DNA of 34,584 bases. It comes from Chara braunii. Its lineage: Eukaryota > Streptophyta > Charophyceae > Charales > Characeae. The position numbers and the translations under genes were made by a program. The number at the start of each line of letters is the position of its first letter. Position 1 is the stretch's first letter. A model generated the notes under the pieces. The model ran no database searches, had not been told where the DNA came from, and worked only from the letters and a program-made list of their open reading frames with translations. The stretch spans positions 7,657,040 through 7,691,623 of the forward strand of contig BFEA01000001.1 of assembly GCA_003427395.1 (NCBI GenBank), in the 5' to 3' direction. This document shows positions 18,307-28,684 of the stretch, in pieces.

Positions 18307-19100
18307 TTTTGCACGTGAATAAGGACAACCTGATCTGACACGTGTGCGGGGACTAAAAAAAAAAAAAAGCTAGTTAGTCTTTTCTATTTGATTAGGACAT
18401 ACTAGTTAGACCCCAAAATCACGATCTTGACCTTACTAAAAAAAAAAAAAAATCGAATTTTTTTTTCTTTTCTCGGATTTTATTTTCTCGCTATTCTGCT
18501 GTGGAAAATCGCTATATTGCAACATCTGAAATTCCTATTTTCGTTTTTCTTTCTGAAAATTCGAAATTTCGTTGTTAAAAATCCGGAATATATTTCTTTT
18601 TGGAAATTTTGATTTTCTGTTGCATTTCCCGTTACTTAGAACTTCGAAATATCTTCTCTTCTGAAATTCGTTCTTTTGAAAACGGTACAGGAAATACCTC
18701 CTGCACGTATTATTTTTTCAAACTGCGAATATTCCCATCGAAATAAATCCGAATATTGATCATTTCTGTTCGGACTTTTTTCGCAGTTCCTGGATTCTGT
18801 CAGTTGGTTCTATAAATCGGTTGCAGTCTAAAGTCGAATTTTTTTTCAGAGATCATTTTCGTACTTCAAGGGAGATTGGGAGACCTACCGAACTTGCAAA
18901 AATCGGGATTTTTTTATTTTAGTTTTTTAGTTTTCTCGAAAATTTTTGCAAAGTTCAAACTTTTTTGGTTTGATTAGTGACTCCTTATCTAAGTGTGAGT
19001 TGGGCGATTATCCCACCCACCCCTCCTCACCTATGTTGTTGCCATCTCTCGCCTTGCCGTTTCTGTTTGTATCCGGGTACCCCCTGCGGCGGCATTGGTA
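18307..19100 (+). other. Element B leader, AT-rich
   Basis: No coding frame is credible. The stretch 18430-18960 is AT-rich with many short GAAATT, TTCGAA and TTTCTG motifs in both orientations, like a degenerate satellite. A GGTAAGT donor-like motif lies at 19097. Confidence 0.6.
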
Positions 19101-19105
19101 AGTTG

Positions 19106-19225
19106 CCACGTCAGCACGCCACGTCAGCAGACCACGTCAGCAGGACACGTCAGCAGGCTACGTAAGTACGTCAGCAGGACACGTCAGCATTGCCACGTCA
19201 GCAGCAAGGGATACCACATCAGCAG
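19106..19225 (+). repeat. CACGTCAGCA array upstream of element B gag
   Basis: Seven ACGTCAGCA copies plus one ACATCAGCA variant lie within 120 bp at irregular 10-20 bp spacing, most preceded by C. The complement, TGACGTG, is the core bound by plant bZIP (TGA/G-box/C-box) factors. The cluster could be an internal enhancer of the retrotransposon or simply a minisatellite. Confidence 0.75.
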
Positions 19226-19267
19226 GCACCGGTCTGGTCTATGCTGTTGCGTTCACAGACAACAGTC

Positions 19268-20758
19268 ATGGACCAGAAGGCCGGGGAAATAGACGAGGCC
19301 TATCAGGCCCGCATGTTAGCCTGGAGTACCGAGACAAAGAAGCGGGCAGATGACGCTGCCGCAACAACCAAGAAAAGGGCAGAGGATGTCGAGCAGGCAC
19401 ATCTGCTGGCCGTGGAACAACAGCGCCAGCACGACGAGGCAGCAGCAAGGGCTGCCGATGAAGAAAGAACACAGTGTCGTGAGAAGATATTCACCGGAGA
19501 GCAGGCATTACTTACCATGGCAGCGGAATGGCGAAGCGAGGCCGAGAATAGCCAGTTGGANGATAGCGCAAACAAGATAGCGCTCCTCCTCTCGCATCTC
19601 ACGGATCTCCTGGCAACCTGCATTACACAGCAGGCGGAGATCCTTGCTCTCGACAACTCGGTAGCTCATCTCCAAGACCGCCTTCAGCGGGTGGAGCAGC
19701 GATCACTCGCCGCCGCCGACGCAGGCTCTTCCAACACTGCCGACCGCCTCACAGCATTGGAGATGCGCGTCGGCTCCCTCCAGGATGGCGCACAGTTACA
19801 GCAGACCGCGACGCAACAATTGCAGCAGCGGATCTGCACTACCGCCACTACCTCGAGTCCGGAGCCGCGCGAGACAACTCCTAAGTTCGATGGGCAGGAG
19901 ATCTTCCACGACTCAATCAAGACAGATCCAATTCCATGGTTTCGCAAGTTCGAGCTCACGCTGCAGCTCCACAACGTCAAGGAAAACAAGCACCAGGCTT
20001 ACTTGTACTCTCGCTCAGGGGGCGCGTGTCGGGCATGGTTGGACAACTTGTTGTCCAAATACGGAGTGGTAGCAGCGGACTTGCACACCATGATCAGCTG
20101 GGATGATCTGAAGGCAGCGTGGCACAAGCGGTTCCAGGTGGAGCCGCCAGAGATCAAAGCCATGGACAAGCTTATGGTCTTCGAGCAAGGCTCGCTGCCG
20201 AGTATGGATTGGATCGCCGAGTACCAACGCTTGACGTCAGTCCCAGACATCCAGATGGGCTTCAAGGCCATCCGCCCCTATTTCATCTCAAGGTCATGTC
20301 CGACATTGAGCAATGCCCTGACGCACGTCGAGGACACCTTGACGACGACGGCGGAATTATTCGACAAGGCTGCGCAGATCATCGTTACGAACAAGGAGGC
20401 CAAAAACCTTCGTTCATCTGCGTCAGACCCGAGCGGGAGCCAGCATCGGCCACGAGTGGCCGTGGTCGCAACGGCAGCGCCGTTAGACCAATCCAGCGAG
20501 GCTGCGTCTGCCAGTGAAGGAGACAGATTCGCAGCCGCCCGGGAAGGTGGCCGCCCCGGCAGAGGCCGAGCTCGCGGCAAGCCGAAGACACACACCGTTT
20601 CTAGCCCCGGGCCCGGTGCAGCAGCTCAGACAGGCCCATGGACCCCGTACGGCATCTCTGAGTCCGCCTACAAGGCGCGCGAGAGATTCCATTATTACCT
20701 GTGGTGCAACAACGATCTTCATCTGACGCCAGTTTGCCCACTGAAGGGCAAGGGTTGA
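19268..20758 (+). CDS. Element B gag
   Basis: I choose the ATG at 19268 (MDQKAGEIDEAYQ), after the repeat array. The frame also extends upstream to 19190, but only through that array. The protein is about 496 residues. Residues 1-90 are rich in Lys, Glu, Ala and Gln and look like coiled coil. A second helical part around residues 115-185 is followed by a capsid-type domain near residues 215-370 (DPIPWFRKFELTLQL through WIAEYQRL). An Arg/Gly-rich stretch comes next. The C-terminus lacks a classic CCHC box but has WCNNDLHLTPVCP, a possible C-x4-H-x4-C remnant. The single N at 19561 leaves one residue undefined. This is the longest undisrupted gene in the window. Confidence 0.88.
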   Translation: MDQKAGEIDEAYQARMLAWSTETKKRADDAAATTKKRAEDVEQAHLLAVEQQRQHDEAAARAADEERTQCREKIFTGEQALLTMAAEWRSEAENSQLXDSANKIALLLSHLTDLLATCITQQAEILALDNSVAHLQDRLQRVEQRSLAAADAGSSNTADRLTALEMRVGSLQDGAQLQQTATQQLQQRICTTATTSSPEPRETTPKFDGQEIFHDSIKTDPIPWFRKFELTLQLHNVKENKHQAYLYSRSGGACRAWLDNLLSKYGVVAADLHTMISWDDLKAAWHKRFQVEPPEIKAMDKLMVFEQGSLPSMDWIAEYQRLTSVPDIQMGFKAIRPYFISRSCPTLSNALTHVEDTLTTTAELFDKAAQIIVTNKEAKNLRSSASDPSGSQHRPRVAVVATAAPLDQSSEAASASEGDRFAAAREGGRPGRGRARGKPKTHTVSSPGPGAAAQTGPWTPYGISESAYKARERFHYYLWCNNDLHLTPVCPLKGKG

Positions 20759-20829
20759 TAGGGAAACTGAGCACCGCCGAGAGTGATGCGACGGCACTCT
20801 CGACGCCTTCGGAACTGGTTTCTTCGTGA

Positions 20830-21800
20830 GTGAGCAGCCTTCATTCCGAGGCGCACGCGGAAGTCGACAGTCCTCGGCTTCTACTTTCTTTTGAGGACTA
20901 TGCTGCCCGGCTCGTTCCAACGCTGGGTACTCAAGCTCAAGGACAAGGAGTGTGTGCGGTTTCTTCTCCGTCCGGTAACAGCGACAGATCGTCTTCAAGT
21001 GGTTCGTCAGGGGATTCGGCGCGCGAGTTCAATGTAGAGGCATTGGACCCGCTCACGTCTGAGGACTTTGCATGGCTTCCTCTCTCGACCACAGGCTGTT
21101 TGCCGGGACCGCAATGCGCAGCACTTAGCGCTCATCTCCACACTTACCTTTCCTTCTATGCACCACCAACTTCGCCGACGGATGACGGAGTCGCGGTGGG
21201 GGACATCCTGGCATATACTACCAAGGTGGCCCGCGAGTTTCGCACGCAGCGGTACGATAACAACAACGCACCGCTCATGTATGTCCGCATCCAGGTTGGA
21301 CAGGCGTCCTGCAGCGCTCTGTTGGATAGCGGCGCGACTCGCAACTTCATGAGCCAGTCTTTTATGCAAAGAGCTGGCCTTAGCGCACAAGTTCGGAGAA
21401 AGGCAAACCCGACCGCGATCAAGTTGGCGGATGGTAAGGCACAGCAACTTCTCGACCGTTACATCGAGGCCGTACTGGTCTACTTCGCACCTCATGCATG
21501 CGAACTGGTGACATTCGATATTCTCGACACGGACTTCGATATCATTCTGGGAATGCCTTGGCTTGCAAGTGCGGATCACATGGTCAACTTCCATCGGCGG
21601 ACTCTTAGCGTTCGCGACGCCTTCGGCGCGGAAGTGGCGTGTACGATTCCTCTACCGCACTCTTCGATCCGGTGCCAAGTGGTAACAGCCAAATCATTCT
21701 GGGCGACTTGTGCTTACGAGCAGCCCGAGGAGATCGGCATATGTTTCCTACGGACCGTCGCGGTAGCCGACTCTTCACCCACGGACTTGTCTTCGGACCC
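20830..21800 (+). pseudogene. Element B aspartic protease region of pol
   Basis: The frame lies in a different phase from gag and opens after a TGA at 20827-20829, 70 bp past the gag stop. A Ser-rich N-terminal part is followed by the retropepsin motif ALLDSGATRNFMS, with the catalytic Asp codon at 21325-21327, and by the second motif DFDIILGMPWL. Both motifs are intact. Near 21790-21815 the homologous reading passes to another frame, where RT continues ([12 protein letters not shown]), so a one-base shift has split pol. The remainder of this frame to 21936 is noise. Confidence 0.85.
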
Positions 21801-22250
21801 CGTGTGGTACGGTTGCTGGACGAGTTCGCCGACATCTTCGAGTCACCTACCGATGTGGTGCCGGGTCGGCCGATCTCTCACGAGATCATTCTTGAGGCCG
21901 GTGTCGTGCCGCCGAAAGGTTGCATCTATCGGATGAGCGAGGAGGAGCTTGAGGTACTCCGCGCACAACTCGATGATTTGTTGGCCAAGGGCTGGATCCG
22001 CCCGAGTAGCTCCCCATATGGAGCACCAGTTCTCTTCGTCAGGAAGAAGAACAAGGATCTACGATTGTGCATCGACTACCGCAAGCTCAACGCGCAAACC
22101 GTCAAGAATGCGGGGCCTCTTCCTCGCATCGACGATCTTCTCGAGCGGCTGGGCGGTGCGAAGTATTTTTCCAAGCTCGATTTGAAATCAGGATATCATC
22201 AAATCTCGATTCAACCGAATGATCGCTACAAAACCGCATTCAAGACGCGG
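21800..22250 (+). pseudogene. Element B reverse transcriptase, N-terminal half
   Basis: In the frame that starts nominally at 21639, real homology begins near 21800. It includes [44 protein letters not shown] and [13 protein letters not shown], with the first palm Asp. It stops abruptly after AFKTR at about 22250, before the YLDD box, and the following sequence is unrelated. All of the RT thumb, RNase H, integrase and 3' LTR of element B are missing. Confidence 0.88.
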
Positions 22251-22849
22251 GTCCAGTGTCCCATGCTCCAAAATCCCAACATGCTATTCCGAAAAAAAAC
22301 TGTAACTGGACTTCGCTACGAAGGGAGAACATACAGTTGGGCAGCAGTCCGGTTCCTTTTCCACCGGCAAGTCAAAAAATTACAATACCATTCACTCATG
22401 CTTCCTTCTGTCGGGCCGAAGGACCCCTGATCGGCGTTGGTTGCTCCATAACTGGAGGATTGACTGTCAGCTTGTCGGTTTCGATCCCTCCCCTCCTAGC
22501 CTATATTAATCCATTCGTTATTCTTGAAAGATAACTTCTAGGACCGAAAACAAGGGCTGTCCTCCTGTATTCATGTCAACATGTGGTTTTGTATTCCGTC
22601 TTGCTGGTGGCCATCATGTCTGTCCACTGACGGTGCAGAATTCTGCAAATCGCACCATCTGATGCTCTATCATTTGAATCGTTGCTACCTTGCCTTTTGC
22701 GAGGCTCAGCCAACTATGCTGAAAAAGCCGGAAGTTTCCACTTTCGTGTTGATTCTGAGTCCGCGTCTCCTTGAACGAATAGCTTGATATTTTGCCACTT
22801 AGATAAGATCTCAGCCTCAATAAGGTCTTTGTTCTCTACCCACACCTTC
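22251..22849. other. Unassigned sequence between elements B and C
   Basis: This sequence replaces the rest of element B. The frame that stays open to 22430 has no domain. No repeat ends, tRNA boxes or inverted repeats were recognised. It may be part of another unrecognised insertion or the original target. Confidence 0.5.
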
Positions 22850-23787
22850 TGCGAGGCTCAAGGCCTCGATCTGCCCTATTGGGCCCTATTTTCTGTACAG
22901 TCGGCCGCCCTAAGTGAATGCAGGCTCGACCCAGGGCCTACAGACCTATTTTGGGGTCATCATGCAACTGGGTAAATTCAGGCACTTGCGCAGCGCCAGT
23001 TGGTTAAGAGCGCCCAGGCCCAGGCTGCCTCTTTTCGAATGTACTGAGGCAGGCCCTGGGTCAGATTCGCAACATGGACCGAACACAGGCCGCGGGTAGT
23101 TGGACATGGGCAACCACCACAGGCCCAGGGCCTGTTTCGTCTGAACTGGGGCTCAGCCTCTCTGGGTCTACCGGAAGCTTCTGGTCAGGGGCCCAACGCA
23201 GCCAAGCTGCATGCAAGCAGGCAGGCCACTTCCATTTAGGAAAGTGCCTGCCCACGCATTCAGCATTCGGGCACTGGCTGCATGCTGCGCAAGTGCTGTT
23301 GCGCTAACGCTGGCCAGCGCTCATGCGCTCACGGGGGAGCTGGAAGGAGCAGGCAGCCATAGCCGAGTTGTGCTGCTGTATGCTGGATGGGGCGCATGGT
23401 GGTCCTTCAGTGCATGAGGCATCTGTGAGTTGGGGATCAAGGTTGTGAGTGATACGAGAGACATACCTGGTGCTTGAGGCGAACGACATTGGCCGAGATC
23501 TGCTCGTACTTCGGGGAGCTGTTGACGTCATCAGCGGCATTGTAGATAGGCTAGATAGGATCTGCCATCTGTAGTCTGGGGGCCAAGCGCCAGATAGGAT
23601 ATCGACATTGGTTCTTTGTTGATGATGATGAGACTATTCCAGCATTGTCAATTATGAGCTTTTGCTGTGCTCTTATTTGGTGGAACTCGTGATGCAATTC
23701 TGCTATTGGTTCGAGGTCACGACTATCTGATCTCATGTGTATGATGCTGTTTGATTTCTGAGTTCGCAATCGCTCATTTTCCTTGCA
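22850..23787 (+). repeat. 5' LTR of Ty3/gypsy element C
   Basis: The segment 22850-23424 recurs at 31808-32382 with roughly 5 percent difference by eye, and both copies start TGCGAGGCTCAAGG. Two lengths are possible. If the LTR ends at the primer site at 23791, it is about 938 bp and the 3' copy is truncated. If it ends at GGCA (23422), it is about 573 bp, with flanks CCTTC and TCTTC close to a 5-bp target duplication, but then the primer site is 370 bp away. The sequence up to 23787 is T-rich and ends in CA, which favours the longer reading. Confidence 0.75.
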
Positions 23788-23790
23788 ATT

Positions 23791-23802
23791 TGGTATCGGA
23801 GC
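23791..23802 (+). other. Primer binding site of element C
   Basis: TGGTATCGGAGC, identical to that of element B at 18295-18306, lies 3 nt after a CA. It is a one-base variant of the plant initiator-Met primer site. Confidence 0.75.
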
Positions 23803-25085
23803 TGTGGTACGGTGCGGTCATCTGGCGCTTGACTTCTTCCTATGCGGTACATGCATGTGGTCTGCTAGGCAAGCGACCGTAGGGAGTGTGTAGTGAGGAG
23901 GGCGAAGATAAGCAGGCGACCCAAGTGGAGAGGGGATCGCCAGGAAGGCTACGTGATGAATATTGGGTGTTCGCAGTGTGATGAGAACTATCTGATGTGC
24001 GATTGATGCTGAGGTGGAACAGCGGTGTCATGCTGGTTGTGCCGAAGCAGCGATTGGTCATCACAATCTGCATTGAGTCATCTGGTAAGAATATTTGTGG
24101 TTGGGGGCAGCTACTTTGAGGTGCGTTGCACCTAATCTTATCTACCCTCTTCGACACTCGTTACCGTGAGGATGTGTGTTCCGTCTTGAGAGTCCTCTCA
24201 TGTGAGGAGTCGAGTGTGCTCAACCTTGAGAGTCGTCAGTGTTCACGTGGAGCATCTGGAAGGAGAGGGCGGTGCTATCTGAAGGGCCCTGGACGAAGCA
24301 CTGGGTCACTGGGTCACGGTCACCATGCCAACCCACCGGGAGTAGAGCACACATGCTTTGCTGCTTTGTCCTTTGTCTGCTCGCTGCGCTATAGAGGGGT
24401 TATGAGGAGCGGGCCAGCCGTATGGGAAAGACGTGTACCAGACGTCTATAAATAAGTACCGGCAGGGACCTTCCATTGGCTGTGATCGTCGTTCTGTTTG
24501 CGACGTTAAATAATTCCTGAGGACTTCGGGGGCCGTCCATAAAAACGCCTCCTGATTAGCCAATCGGTCGGTGTAAGGCTCGCTACACGCGAGGATAAAT
24601 ATGGTGCAGGGTTGGCCAACTCAACAGGACTCGGGGCACAGGGGTGGGCCGTGTGCACACCTTTAGGCACGCACGCTGTTCCGGATTGCTCAGGGGCGTT
24701 GACGACAAGAGACATTCAGGAAGAACTGAGGGAGGGGTAGATTCCAGGTGATAAGTTCGGGCAAGATTCCATTCTGCAAACAGACCCAACAATTTGGCAA
24801 CAAATGATTCTATTTTTATTTTGATTAGTTAGATGTACAACCATTAACATCTGACAGACAGCCTAGTTAGAACCGTTTTCTATTCATAGTGCTTTCTGTT
24901 TGCGAATTAGTCAAAGTCAAAATAGTGTCGTTTGTAGGAATCTGAACTTACCTGTTGGACCCAAATGTATATACTCTGATTTAGCCACCGATTAAGTATT
25001 TAATTATTTTAAATTGATCTGTGCACTACGCTGCGGTAGGCATCGGAGAGTGACCTAGTGCAGATTGTGTATAGTTCTGTAGCTT
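23803..25085 (+). other. Element C leader, no gene
   Basis: There is no convincing coding frame over 1.28 kb. Small features include a TATA-like ATAAATAT near 24595 and a short hairpin CTCGC/GCGAG near 24580. Such long leaders occur in some plant Ty3 elements, but a further unrecognised insertion is possible. Confidence 0.5.
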
Positions 25086-26186
25086 ATGAGCGACAGGGAT
25101 ACCACTAGCAAGGACGATAGGATCTTGCGATCGGCTAGACACCCGATAGCCCACTTGGCCTTAGGACCAGAGGGTGACAAACTATTGATCCGCCAGCTTA
25201 GGGAAAGGCAGCATCAGCAACGGAGAGCTAGGGCCGCAGAGGCCAGCAGGGCGTTCGCAAGCGAAGCCGCTACTTCAACAACCATGGCAACTGCGGCGCA
25301 GCAGAGTTCCCAGGCCAGCAGTTCAGGGACCGTAGGGTCAACGATTGCACAGACCTTGAGTCAGTCCACTGGTGTTATGACAAGCCAACCAATAGTGTTG
25401 ACCCTTGAAGAGGTCGCCATACAGCAAGCAGCATTGCAAGAGCCACAGCTACAAAAGGCTCTAGGAGAGATAAAGGCAAAGAAAGAGAAGATGATTAGAA
25501 GAAGAGCCAGGTTACAGCGGAGACAAGCGGACGTTAGTAAGTTAGAGGGGATGAATCTGACGCGCATGGATGATGATGTGAGGACTCTGCGTGCAATCGT
25601 GCTAGACGTAGTAGAAATGCAGAACCACCAGACAGCTCTCGTACAAGACATCCAGCAGAGTCTGCCTGTATTGATTGGGCGAGCGCAGGCAGCTCCGTCG
25701 CCGTCCGGACATGGTGCCTGGCCCGTTGTACAACCTCCTTTTGTCCCACCGGTGACTGGGGTATCCCCATATGTTTCTCTAGCATCGGTCCAAGCCGCTT
25801 CCCTAGGTATGCCGCAAATAGGATGGTTCTCAGCAGGTCCTAGTGTGTAGGTTCATGTACAGTCAGTGTATTCCTTACCTCCGCAGGTTGCTATAACCAG
25901 GCAGCCTGCTGTCTCGCAGCCCGCACAGCCGCAGGGTACACAGCCCCAGCAACAGCTAGTGCAGCAGCTAGTGTTGCAGCCTAGTCCCCAAGGTCCACAG
26001 CCTGGAGTGGGATAGGTACCGGGACATACCCAGTAGGTTCCAAAGACGGTCGTCGCCTCTCCCAAACCTTTTTTAGGGGACAAGAGGGGCGAAGACCTCG
26101 ACACATGGTTGAGGTCAGTGCCAATCTATATCAAGTGTAAATTGACCTTGCCACACGAGGAAGTGCTTGTGGCTGCCTCCTAACAG
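25086..26186 (+). pseudogene. Element C gag, N-terminal part
   Basis: The ATG at 25086 (MSDRDTTSKDDR) opens 254 codons rich in Gln, Ala and Ser, with a charged helical segment (KKEKMIRRRARLQRRQ). The first stop is TAG at 25848-25850. The same frame then continues through a Gln/Pro-rich linker with two further in-frame stops (about 26012 and 26033) into the start of a capsid domain, PKPFLGDKRGEDLDTWLRS. It breaks off at 26186, where an intron-like insertion begins. Confidence 0.75.
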
Positions 26187-26567
26187 GTACCCCCACTTTT
26201 CACCCTTAGGGTAACCTTCACCACCCTGAAAAGTGCAGTGGAGATCATGTTTTTTTTTTTTTTTTTTACCCTATTTTGTTTTTGGTCAAGGTCTGTATGT
26301 GCCAAGTTTGGTGTTTGTTGGGTTCCTGGAGATGGTTGTTTTGGGCAGTGGTGAAAATCGACAAATTGAAATGTTGGTGAAATTTCATGAAATTGCACTT
26401 TTGGCTTGCTCTTTTATATGTTTTTAATTATTTTTGTTCATCTTTTTTTTTGCAATAAGTTAGTAAGAAGTGCACTCTACAGATTGGCGTGAAGTATGGT
26501 TAAAATGGCCCTTTGGTTTTCTGATAAATGGGGGTGAAAATTGGGGGGTCGGTTAACCTTCTCTCAG
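26187..26567. mobile_element. Intron-like TIR insertion in element C gag
   Basis: The capsid frame stops at CAG|GTACCC (26187) and resumes after TTCTCTCAG (26567), so the 381-bp insert has GT-AG ends. Just inside those ends it has inverted repeats: 26189-26205 (ACCCCC then ACTTTTCACCC) and 26532-26549, which match except for one indel and one substitution. The interior is AT-rich with T runs at about 26251-26267. It is either a small TIR element or an intron made by one. Direct joining of the two flanks does not restore the expected frame, so some bases were lost or gained. Confidence 0.6.
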
Positions 26568-27235
26568 TGCAGCAAGATGGTTGAGTGGTTTAGTGCAGTT
26601 ACAGGGATACGGTCATGACTTCCGCGCTTGGGCAGTCAACCAGAGATTGGACGACTTCTTCAAGCTGGTGGAAGATAGGTGGCATGATCCTCAGGAGGCT
26701 CAAAAGGCCACTGATGCGATCCTGACTTTGAACAACAGGCAGTTCAAGTCAGTAAGGGAGGCCACTGACGCTGTAGAGCGTATGATCTGTGTTCCTGGAG
26801 TGCGCTATGACCCCCAGGTTTTACTCACCTCATACCTTAGCTACTTTCCTCTACCTCTCAAGAATCAATTGGCAGGTGAGGCCAACATCAACATGCACAA
26901 CTTCACCTCGTTCAGCAAGAAGGCCCTAGACCTAAAAGCAAAGATAGGGCATGGACATACACCCACGACGGACGGAAGGAAGAAGTCACTGCCTCCCAAC
27001 TGGAAGGCGAAGGGTCACATCATGTTCGTCGACAACGATGGTTCTACCATCGAGTTAGAAGACGACTTCCAGGCGGGAGTGGGTTCAAAGGCAGGCAACG
27101 TAGAGGCTTCAGGGGATGGAGTAGTCGCTGCCTCAGTACAAAAAGGTAAGGCGACCAATAGACGTCGTGAGGCACCCGGTCTAGGAGTCAAGTTGACCCC
27201 AACGCTCCTCCATGGGAGAAAGCGGGTCTAACAGA
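26568..27235 (+). pseudogene. Element C gag, capsid domain
   Basis: The frame resumes with ARWLSGLVQLQGYGHDF and continues through the helical capsid domain (FFKLVEDRWHDP, LLTSYLSYFPLPLKNQL) to a basic and acidic tail, ending at a TAA in a shifted context at 27229-27231. No start codon is needed because it continues from the interrupted upstream part. Its length and order match chromovirus gag. Confidence 0.8.
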
Positions 27236-27269
27236 GGATGTGTGGAGAGACCGGTACACCCGGCAGGCT

Positions 27270-27310
27270 TGTATCCGTTGTGGCCAATATGGCCATAATC
27301 ATTCAAGTGC
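27270..27310 (+). pseudogene. Element C gag zinc knuckle (frameshifted)
   Basis: CIRCGQYGHNHS gives C-x2-C-x4-H, but the last Cys of the CCHC box appears only after a one-base shift near 27303 (SKC). The knuckle would bind retrotransposon RNA. Sequence between here and 27635 is open in alternating frames (an acidic piece ending EELEEEWSNQTR stops at 27621), showing at least one more shift near 27430. Confidence 0.75.
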
Positions 27311-27635
27311 CGGAACGAAGAGGTGACCGAGAAGATCCCGCCTACAATGGGGCAGGCGTTAGGATCCTCCGCTCCCGTAGGTATCAATGTGGCCAGCAGT
27401 TCTGGCACTGCTCCGGGAAACCCGTCGGGTCAGTAGGAATATTAGTTGTTCCTGCTAGGGTCGAGGTGGTGGAAACACCCTCACCATATCGAGAGATGGC
27501 CCAAGCTACTGACTCCGTTGTCGTCCCGCAAACACATTCAGACCCATCGAGCCTCTGTTCGATGAATGTGTTTGATTCCTTAGAGGAGCTAGAGGAGGAG
27601 TGGTCTAATCAAACCCGTTAGCTTCTTGGACGGCA

Positions 27636-28373
27636 TTGGCTAAAGCCCCTAAGAGTGAGATGTTTGTCGGCAAGGTAGTCATCGGCGACCATAAGATTGG
27701 GGCCTATTATTACACTTGCTCGACGCGGAACTTCATTAGTCGCACGTGCGTTGAGAGGTTGCGCTTACAGGGGCAAGTGCAGCGCCTGAGTCGACCTGTG
27801 GAGTCGACCTGTGCCAACAAAGAGCGCATGGTAGTCAATGACGACCTCAAAAACATTAAGTGTCTTTTCCCATACGCAGGAGGGGAACTGAGACATCGCG
27901 TCTCGTTCCTAGTCGGCGATGATCTCCCAATGGATATTCTGTTGGGTATGTACTATCTTTCAGTTGCACAGCCCCAGTTTGATTGGGACCGAAAAGTGGT
28001 CAAGCACACTTTGTCAGGTGGGGGGACCGCCAGATTACGTAAGTTTAAGGCTAGTAGTCTGATCGAGTGCTACAGATGCATGTGTGCGGCCGAGTTCTAT
28101 AATTATTATAAGCAAAATCTGGAGGAGGGTATGTATCTAGTTTATGTCTCTGCAGCAGACGAGCTGGTGAAAATGCCGCCGGAGATAGAGGGAGTTGTCG
28201 CTAAATACCCTGATTTATTTGAAGAGTCGAAAGGGGTTGTTGAGAGGGAGGTCGTCCATACGATAAAGATTATCCCAAGGTCTAGCATTCTGAAGGGTAG
28301 GATCTATCGGATGTCTCCAGGCGAGCTTGATGAGCTTCGCCGGCAGCTCAAGGAACTTGTAGAAAAGGGTTGA
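27636..28373 (+). pseudogene. Element C protease with lost catalytic Asp, and start of RT
   Basis: The segment GAYYYTCSTRNFIS aligns with the retropepsin site ALLDSGATRNFMS of element B. The catalytic Asp is Tyr and the Gly is Cys, so the protease is dead. The second motif (DILLGMYYL) is recognisable. The frame continues into the RT N-terminus ([21 protein letters not shown]) and ends in TGA at 28371-28373. There the related elements read KGWI, indicating one deleted base. Confidence 0.85.
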
Positions 28374-28684
28374 TCGGGCCGAGTGTCTCCCCTTACGGAT
28401 CTCCTATCTTATTTGTACCGAAGAAGGGGGGAACTTTGAGGATGTGCATTGATTATAGGGGCCTCAATGCCGTCACTATCAAGAACCAAGAGCCCCTACC
28501 GCGCATCGATGACTTGTTGTACCGAGTGCAAGGGTGTCGGTACTTCAGTAAGATAAATTTGAAGTCCGGGTACTATCAGATTGCAATACGGCCTAAGGAT
28601 CAACACAAAACCGCTTTTCAAACCAGGTACGCTCTGTACGAGTTTGTGGTGATGCCTTTCGGCCTCTACAATGCTCCTGACACT
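28370..28684 (+). pseudogene. Element C reverse transcriptase, fingers and palm part 1
   Basis: It contains [44 protein letters not shown] (element B has D where this has N: KLDLKS versus KINLKS) and [15 protein letters not shown]. The first catalytic palm Asp is therefore replaced by Asn. The frame then runs into the poly-T start of a SINE insertion. Confidence 0.88.

Noticed and set aside
22980-23080. tRNA-like A and B boxes inside the element C LTR (GCCAGTTGGTTAAGAGCGCC)
   Set aside because: The B-box candidate (GGTCAGATTCGC) is poor and the segment is part of the LTR in both copies.
24552-24580. Another hammerhead (CCTCCTGATTAG then GGTCGGTG)
   Set aside because: No GAAA follows and no stem II can form, so the likeness to copy 2 is superficial.
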